Made by a program: the position numbers and the translations under genes. Below, piece by piece: positions 57,451 to 64,000 of a stretch of DNA of 64,000 nucleotides (positions are counted from its first letter, which is position 1; each line of letters starts with the position of its first letter). The DNA is from Phyllostachys edulis (lineage: Eukaryota; Streptophyta; Magnoliopsida; Poales; Poaceae), in NCBI GenBank assembly GCA_036346405.1, contig CM070551.1:60220488-60284487 (forward strand). The letters are read 5' to 3'. Below the pieces are notes generated by a model that saw nothing but the letters and a program-made list of their open reading frames with translations, made no database searches and was not told the origin of the DNA.

Positions 57451-58849
57451 GGGGGGAATTCATTATTTGCCCCCTAGCTTAGATCAGTTTTCAGAAATTA
57501 CACCCATTCCCGATGTAATGCATTTTTTTACCCCACGATTAGTCTGTTTCTTCGTTATTTGCCCTCTTTGCAATTTTTAATCATTTTCGGGCGTTTTCCC
57601 GTTATAAGGCATGCAAAAAGACTTTTGTGCCCCCCCTCCGTTCCTAATCCTTACGCACGTTATGCCCTTCCTCCTCCAGTCTCTCGCTTCAACCCCCTGA
57701 CTCGATCCAGCCGCTTCACCTCCTCCAGCCGTGACGCTCCTACTCCTCTCCCACACCGTCCTCCAATCCTGCCTCTCCTCCTCCTCCCCCTCCCCCTTCC
57801 CCCTCTCCTCCTCCTCCTCCTCCCACTCCTCCACCTCCACCCCTGCCCCCTCCAACTCCTCTGCCCTCCTCACCAATGACAACATCGCCGTGGTCGTCGT
57901 TCTCAACCCCGACCTCACGAGTCACCACCAGCACCACCGCTGTCGCTACCGAGGGCGGTGCTGTTTCCAACCCCGACGACGATCGCATCGATGAGCTCGA
58001 CGAGGACTCCTCGCCACGATGATCGCGGGCGACGACGCTCCGCTGGCGCCTCCCTAGAAGCCCGTCGCATCCCGGCCCCCACCTCCTCCGTGGCTATGGC
58101 GGCCTCGGCCTCTGGCGGCCTTTGGGCTGCAGATACAAGGTTGCCATGGCGGCCGCTAACTCGGCGGCGACGACCTCGCCCCAGCAAGGCAACAAGAAGC
58201 GCAAGTTGTCGAGAAGCGGCCCCGACCACGCCGCCTTGCCGCTTCTCCGAGTCCGCGCTTACACACCCGCCGAGTTTGAGGCCGCGATCAATCGCGGCGC
58301 CATGAAAGCAAGACGCCGCGCCGCTCCAACAAGACGCCCACATCTACGTCTTCAACACCTTCGCCAACCAGCGCTACGCACCATCCCGCCATCTAAGAAC
58401 GTGGAGCCACCCACCGTCCTCAAGATCATCGCCCGCGTGCTCGAGCGGTCGCGTCAGTCGACTCGCTAGCGTCGTCTTGAAAGCACAACCCGTGTATCCG
58501 AAATTCTCCTCGTTCTTCAGAGGGTGACGATTACTATTGGACCCATCTCAGATCCGGAGAATCCGCGATCATTTGGGTTGAGGACGCTGCTCCTCGAGCC
58601 CGCCTCCGGTGGCGCGAGACGCGCGACTCCGCTACCGCGGGTACGCAGTGGGTTGGGGAATGGAACGGGAAGGCGAAAGGGAAGGGAAGGACAAAGTTAT
58701 ATTTTCGCATGGTCAAAGCAGGGAAAATAGTCAGATATTAATAAAATAATATGAAAAAGGCAAATAATAATAAAAATAGGCTAACCGAGGGTTAAAAAAT
58801 ACATGAGATTTCTAAAAACCGGTCTAAGCTGGGCAAATAATGAATTCCC
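57451..58849. mobile_element. Pack-MULE-like element, 1.4 kb, at the ALG13-like promoter
   Basis: The ends are inverted repeats of about 90 bases (GGGAATTCATTATTTGCCC then AGCTTAGA and, further in, TTTTTTAACCC-like sequence). Flanks are TTCTGTAAA (57442-57450) and TTCTATAAA (58850-58858), a nine-base duplication with one change. The left end has three extra G. The interior (57650-58640) is GC-rich with coding-like stretches on both strands, including EEE/GGG-rich and Pro/Ser-rich shadows, and no transposase. I could not identify the captured gene, so no CDS is called inside. Confidence 0.75.
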
Positions 58850-58851
58850 TT

Positions 58852-58858
58852 CTATAAA
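58852..58858 (+). promoter_or_regulatory. TATA box of the ALG13-like gene, within the MULE target duplication
   Basis: CTATAAA is followed about 30 bases later by GC-rich leader sequence (from about 58880) that ends in a good splice donor at 59065. It lies wholly inside the TTCTATAAA target copy. Confidence 0.55.
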
Positions 58859-58879
58859 TCCACTGCTGAGCGAGACGGT

Positions 58880-61800
58880 GCGGCCGGAAGAACACATCGA
58901 AATCCTCCCCGATTCCTCACCTCCCGCCTCCCTCTCCGGCCAGCGGCCGGTCATCGCGCCTCTTCCCTTCCACCTCGTGCCTCGGCGGCGGCCAAGGCCT
59001 CCGACCAGCCGCGCAGGTGGCAAGCAGATCTCCTTCCGGTGCCAGAAGCGGCGCATCAGTTGAGGTGAGGCCAGCGAGAAATTTAGATCGCGTTGAAAAT
59101 TTCTCCTCACTTTAGCACTTGAAGGACAAATTCAGATGTGTTAAACTGTCAGAAGATGCATATTGAGAGTGATTATTAGTTGAAGTCAGCGACAAATCTA
59201 GACAATGCCGCAGCTGTCTTTGTATCCCTGTTGCGAGAATAAGCATAACAAGGGAAATAATGCCTTTCCTTCCATGCTCCAATAACCAAGTTCATCTGTC
59301 ACTGGATAGTCGCGTTCTCTGTAGATCAATTCTCTCTGCTACCCTTTAGGTCCCTATTGCCATCATTAATTTGCGCACCAAGCCAACGATCAGAGTTTTT
59401 GCATTGTGTTTGTGCTTGGCTAATGCATTCTAGGGGCAACATCTGTGCCATATATTGCAGGCACAGCTGTTTGCTATAAATTATAGGTGAACCAGTTATG
59501 ATGTGCACTAAGTTATGTCATCATCAAGGTTCTTTAACATTTTGTTCTAATTATTACCTTCTTTAACATTTTGTTCTAGTTATTACCTTAGATCAATTTT
59601 TTTGGCTATTTATGCAAAAAAAAAAATCAATGTTGTGCATTTTGTACTTATCAGTTGGATGACTAATTGTGGAAAGGTAAAGATTTCTTTTAACAACACC
59701 ATTTGATAGGTTATAAACAATTAAACTGCATTTTTCTCCAAAGCAACCTGAAGTACAAGCATACATTATTTTCATTTCCATAGGTGCTACTTTGCATGCC
59801 AACAGTATTCTTTGACAGAGCTTAGTGCTTACTTCAGAAGAAATGGGAGATAGAGAAAGACGAATGGTGTTTGTCACAGTAGGGACTACATGTTTTGATG
59901 CTCTTGTCAAGGCAGTAGATTCTGAAGAAATGAAAGAATCATTGTTGCAGAAGGGTTACACTGATCTTCTGATTCAAATGGGCCGAGGAACATACATCCC
60001 TTCCAAGGTAACATTTTGTTTCCATTTTACCGTCACATATCAATTATCTTTATATGTTGTCCTTTTGTGACTGCAGTCTTCATTCCATACATTATTTTTA
60101 TTATTAAAATCACAATCCATATTATACTTAATTGAAAAGAAGGGAAAGTGTTGTCATGTTTGGTACTCTTGTCAAGTTCTACGACTCCAAGGAATATTAG
60201 ATTTGCAAATGATGTTTATCAATCCTGAAACGGACACAGTATCTAGCTAAATCTATAGCAGCTGAGTTGAAATTAGAGAGCATGAAGAATTTTTTACGAG
60301 AAATTGTGGCATCAGAAGAGGTAGTGATACTGTTAATGCTGCGATCATTTATTTCTTCCGATGCATATACCACACTTTATCACAGGAACAAAATCAAAAC
60401 TAACAAGGTTCATATCCGTTACCAGACAGATAAATAGGAAATGTGGCAGAGAAAGAGAGCTCATGCATCATTGGGATAAAACATTGCAAATAAAATTTTG
60501 TTTGCCTGAACTTAGATTATGATACATCGTTTTAGCTCAATTTTGGTAACTATGATATTTATGGCCTTATAGATGACAAAATTGAATTACGATCTGATAC
60601 AAAGTTGCCTGGTATATAGGTGGACATAAAAGAATGTTATTACCTGATTCTTTAGCCTGTTCTGCATTAGAAGGTGAAAAAACTGGGACTCTGGGACAAT
60701 GAAGGATTTGAAGGAAAGAACTTAGTCTTATGGTAATTGATTATTGTGGGTATAAAAGCTCTCTCAGATGGCATTGGTTCTCTATGTTCAAAGAATTAGC
60801 ATACAGCTTGACTTTTCAAATAGAAATAATAACTACATAAGTTTTAATTTTTAAGAAATAAGCAGAAGGCCTACTAAACTGCTAGTTCTCAATCATTATC
60901 AAGTATCTTCTGCTGCATTGAACATTTGCACCATGATCTTTGTTTAAATCATTGTAAGTCGTATTATACATACATACTTCTTTTGGCTTTATTTCTTGAT
61001 CATTTGAATGGCTTCAATAAGTTCCTTGGGCATCCTATGATAAACATTCAGAAAATAAAATGTTCAAACTGAACACCTTGGTGCTAATTGCCAACACTGT
61101 TGTAACCTATGATGCACGGACACGGATACGTCGACACGACAAGACACGACACCGACACGGGAATTCGCCATTTTCCCAAAAATACCGACACGGTGACACG
61201 GCTATATATATTTAAATAATAAGAATAAATTACACATATGTATTATTTTTTATGTTTCTTCATTCTTGCCAAACTAAAATATTGTAAAGTGTAAAGTAAA
61301 CTCGGAATATGTACCTCTCAAAGATGACCCCCGTCTCTTCATTCTTCTTGCAGAGTTTGCACTTTGCAGTCAATTCATGAATCATGATATCTTCAATTGT
61401 TCATATGAATACCATTTCCAGAAATCAGAATTCCATTAACCTCGAAAAAGAAGTAACATGATCAGCAAGAGTTGCAAGACTATAAAGATAACATATATAC
61501 TTGATTCTTGAACAATCAAAGCAATAGAGCAATAACAATTGATAATTGATAAGCGATAAAAATTAACAAGTAGCCAAGTTCAAACTTCAAACATAGAAAC
61601 TTAAATGCAGGGTTCAACCAAAAGCAAGGTGCTACTAGCCAACAGCCCAACATAGGAGTGGGTTCAACTTAAGTTACATAACAAAATCAAATTCCAGTGG
61701 CAAGGCTAAATAAAAGACAACATGAGACTCTTAGTATGTACTAAGTTACATAACTAAATAAAAGACATTAAGGCTAAATTAAAGACAGTATAAGAACAAG

Positions 61801-63058
61801 CATCTGCATGCATCATTGCATTCATTTATATTTCTGATTTCTCTACTTCTCTCTGCATGTATGTACTACATATTTATACTTCTCTGCATGTATGTATGTA
61901 TTACACATTTAGAAGTCTTCTGGAAGGCATCGGCGCCCAACAACCAAACAACATCAAGAAGACAAGAAGGAGATTTACGCGTTAGTGGAAGAGCCAGAGA
62001 GATTGGAGGCGCGAGGGAGGTCCGAGGTGGCGTAGCGAGCCGGCGGCGAGAGGGAGGAGGGTGCTTGATCCGGCGGCGCAGGGAGGAGGGAACTCGCTCT
62101 GGTGGCACAGGGAGGAGGAGTAGGGTCAAGGCGCAATGAGGGAAGACTGGAGCTCGATCCGTGGCGTGAGAGGAGGAGCTCGCTCGGTTGTCTGTGAGGA
62201 GGAGGCTGGGTCAAGGCAAGCGCAATGAGGAGGATCGGGAGCTCGATCCAGCGGTGTGAGGGAGGAGGGAGCTTGATCTGGCGGCGTGGCGTAGCGGATG
62301 GGCACGAAGGAGGAGGAACTTGAGGGAGGGAGGCAGTCTGCTTCGGGGATTTGGGATGAGGCCCGGGTATTCGGCTACGACTGGGGCATGGGCCGATCCT
62401 GGGCCATGTCGGACACGCGGTCATGCCGTGTCCGACACGTGTTAGGAATTTTCGCAATTTAAATTTAATTTTAAAGGAGCCAACACGTGTCCGTGACGTG
62501 TTCGACACGTGTCCGTGTCGGACACAGCGTCCAACACGGATACGGCAGTTTACTGGAGTGTCCGTGCTTCAGAGCTATTCAGTGGGCAAACTTGCTCAGA
62601 TGATGCTTCTTTCACTTAAATTTGAATTGGCAAATGTTTTTAACAAAATATGCCTGTCCATTTGATTTCCTTTTTCATAAACTTTATGTTGGCACAATAC
62701 ATATATTTACTTTTCAGTAACTCTTACCTTCATACTTTGAGTGACTTGATTGTGCTTAGAACATACTTATTCTGATTGGTGTTTCTAGGCTCATGTAGTT
62801 TATATGTATGCAGTTTTTTCTAGAACTATATGTATGCAGTTTAAAAAGGAAGAAAGGACCATGTAGTTTTGGTTGGTTGAGTAGGGCTGTTGATAAGTTT
62901 ATCTTTTAGCGCTAACTGTGTGAAGAAAGCAATGAATTTTGTTTGTTCTTCTGGAATACAGGTCTCGGGAAATTCAACTCTTCAAGTTGGTCATTTCACT
63001 TTTTCACCAAGCATTGCTGACTACATAAGAGAAGCATCCTTAGTCATCAGTCACGCAG
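58880..63058 (+). CDS. ALG13-like UDP-GlcNAc transferase subunit, N-terminal exons, partial
   Basis: ALG13 is the cytosolic catalytic subunit that, bound to membrane protein ALG14, adds the second GlcNAc to dolichol-PP-GlcNAc at the ER for N-glycosylation. A noncoding exon ends CAGTTGAG|GTGAGG at 59064. The coding start is ATG 59843 in an exon beginning about 59819 and ending 60007 (55 codons): RRMVFVTVGTTCFDALVKAV, then LLQKGYTDLLIQMGRGTYIP. The next exon, 62962-63058, gives VSGNSTLQVGHFTFSPSIAD, YIREASLVISHAG. The VTVGTT and ISHAG motifs are the glycosyltransferase-28 family signatures. The expected G-S-I-F-E-T-L exon is not seen before 64000, so it lies beyond or is lost. An alternative acceptor at 63351-63352 would join in frame and stop at 63438, giving a short form. 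Intron 2 (2.95 kb) holds a transposon. Confidence 0.8.
59065..59818 (+). other. Leader intron of the ALG13-like gene
   Basis: It has GTGAGG at the start and TTTGACAG at the end, is AT-rich and about 750 bases long, with no other feature seen except a short poly-A run at about 59616. Confidence 0.55.
61111..62570. mobile_element. DNA-transposon-like element in ALG13 intron 2, 1.46 kb
   Basis: The ends are inverted: GATGCACGGACAC at 61111 and GTGTCCGTGCTTC ending at 62570. Subterminal regions are packed with GACACG/CGTGTC units (61115-61205 and 62410-62545). The interior has AT-rich sequence and a GC-rich patch (61950-62350) with repeated GGGAGGAGG and GCTCGATC motifs, no transposase. A clean target duplication was not found, so superfamily (MULE or hAT) is open. 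Confidence 0.6.
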
Positions 63059-64000
63059 GTGATGTTCAAATCTCTATGATGGAAATATTTAAAGAAGATA
63101 TTATCTTTGATGATGATTGGTGAATGCTTAACCTAAACCTATATATATTGGTGGTTCTAATAATTTTTCAGAATGTAATGGTGTGTGCTAATTAACCTCT
63201 TTCACAGGGACATTGTGTTAACATCAACCTGTTAGCAATCTATGCTATGTATGACAATTTTCTTGTCATCTCACATGGATTTATGTTCTTTCTAAGTGTA
63301 GTTTCAACCTCAGACTGCTTTGTGGTGAGAAGCAAATTACAAAGTACTACAGGCTCTAGCATTTATAAAGTTGTTCTACATTATAATGAACTGAACATTA
63401 TAACAGTTGGAAAAGCACCTATTGGAAATTGGCATTAGTGATCATGGAATCATGACTTAATATTTGTACCTCTATGTACTCCTTTGGATTCTTCTTGTTG
63501 GAAAAGTTGTTTTGTTTTACTGTAAGAGGAGTATGGAAACGATGTGCTGTCGCATTTTAGAGACATCAACTGTAAGAAACAGCATTACAAACTATTGTTC
63601 ACTTAACTAATGCAGCACATGTATGCATGATAGTGCCCTTCACCGTATGATTGTATCATGTGTTCTTTCCACTATTAGTTTCATGGCAAAATACTTTGGA
63701 TCCAGATGATAATGTGCCTTTTTTTATAAAAAAAAGTGTGAGATTTGGAAAATTTACATGGATGATGTAAAGCTTAAATGCAAAAACACGGATCTGAGTG
63801 TGTGATGTCATTTGCTTAAAGCATAGTAAGAGACTCAGAGCTTAACCCTAACTTGCTGTGAAGGATAACATATGTGCCAAAGCCTAAGAGGACAATAGCA
63901 CTTTTATTGATTTTGTAGGACCTTACTTTGTACCTTAGAAGTTACGGTCCTAGTACAAGTCCAGCATGACAAACCTTGGGTGGCATTACTCTTTTGATTT
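63059..64000. other. ALG13 intron 3 or 3' region; no certain exon
   Basis: AT-rich sequence runs to the window end. The only candidate coding piece is 63353-63438, which would follow the 63058 exon in phase and begins with Gly-Ser-Ser-Ile. It does not continue with the conserved ALG13 sequence, so it may be an alternative terminal exon or chance. Confidence 0.4.

Noticed and set aside
57577..58343. Minus-strand Glu/Gly-rich and Arg-rich frames in the Pack-MULE-like element
   Set aside because: They come from CTCCTC and CGCC repeats; no captured gene could be recognised.
59825..59842. Upstream GTG start extending the ALG13-like frame
   Set aside because: GTG is not a usual start in plants; ATG 59843 gives the expected N terminus.
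61102..62579. Target duplication for the ALG13-intron element
   Set aside because: GTAACCTAT and AGAGCTATT share only part of their bases, so I do not claim a duplication or a superfamily.
1..64000. tRNA, rRNA or telomeric and centromeric repeat arrays
   Set aside because: None was recognised by eye; small noncoding RNAs could be missed without a search.

Overview
This is a plant nuclear window, almost certainly from a grass and most likely Oryza or a close relative. The signs are AT-rich introns around GC-rich first exons, Mutator-like elements (MULEs) with 9-bp target duplications, plant-mobile-domain (PMD) genes, very long LTRs, and a Tat-lineage gypsy element with the antisense ORF typical of grasses. 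All homology calls and alignments here were made by eye; no search or alignment was run.

Layout. (1) 1-953 is the right end of one MULE whose left end lies outside the window. (2) 1508-18714 is a second, complete 17.2-kb MULE of the same family, with terminal inverted repeats (TIRs) and a 9-bp target duplication (8/9 match). It carries a PMD gene, a MULE transposase, and two GRF-type zinc-finger genes on opposite strands. Most are decayed, and two solo LTRs of 3.5 kb (4943-8437 and 12129-15657) sit inside it. (3) 18937-20487 is a 1.55-kb Pack-MULE with a perfect 9-bp target duplication and an apparent PPR gene fragment. (4) 21527-22949 holds the first exons of a WASH-complex subunit 3 (CCDC53)-like gene, one exon of which is tandemly duplicated. 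Solo LTRs (23362-23765 and 24885-29302) follow it. (5) 33938-35128 is a 3'-truncated, five-exon RRM gene of the RBM28/NOP4 type with a damaged splice donor. (6) 36839-52205 is a 3.4-kb solo LTR interrupted by a 12-kb Tat-type gypsy element (39938-51912). That element has gag-pol on the minus strand and a spliced antisense ORF on the plus strand. (7) 53190-56453 holds remains of a second Tat-like element, with a duplicated flank-plus-LTR unit and a solo LTR. (8) 57451-58849 is another Pack-MULE-like element, inserted at the TATA box of an ALG13-like glycosyltransferase gene (about 58880 to the window end). A 1.46-kb DNA-transposon-like element lies in that gene's second intron.

Functional picture. 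Host genes are few: WASHC3-like, the RRM fragment and ALG13-like. At least ten transposon insertions, several nested, make up most of the window. The most coherent unit is the PMD-MULE: transposase, PMD protein, a convergent GRF-finger protein and a GRF/coiled-coil protein, each apparently with its own promoter region between GTCGCC-rich inverted ends. Most element genes carry stops or frameshifts. The minus-strand GRF gene (15752-16179) still reads through cleanly.
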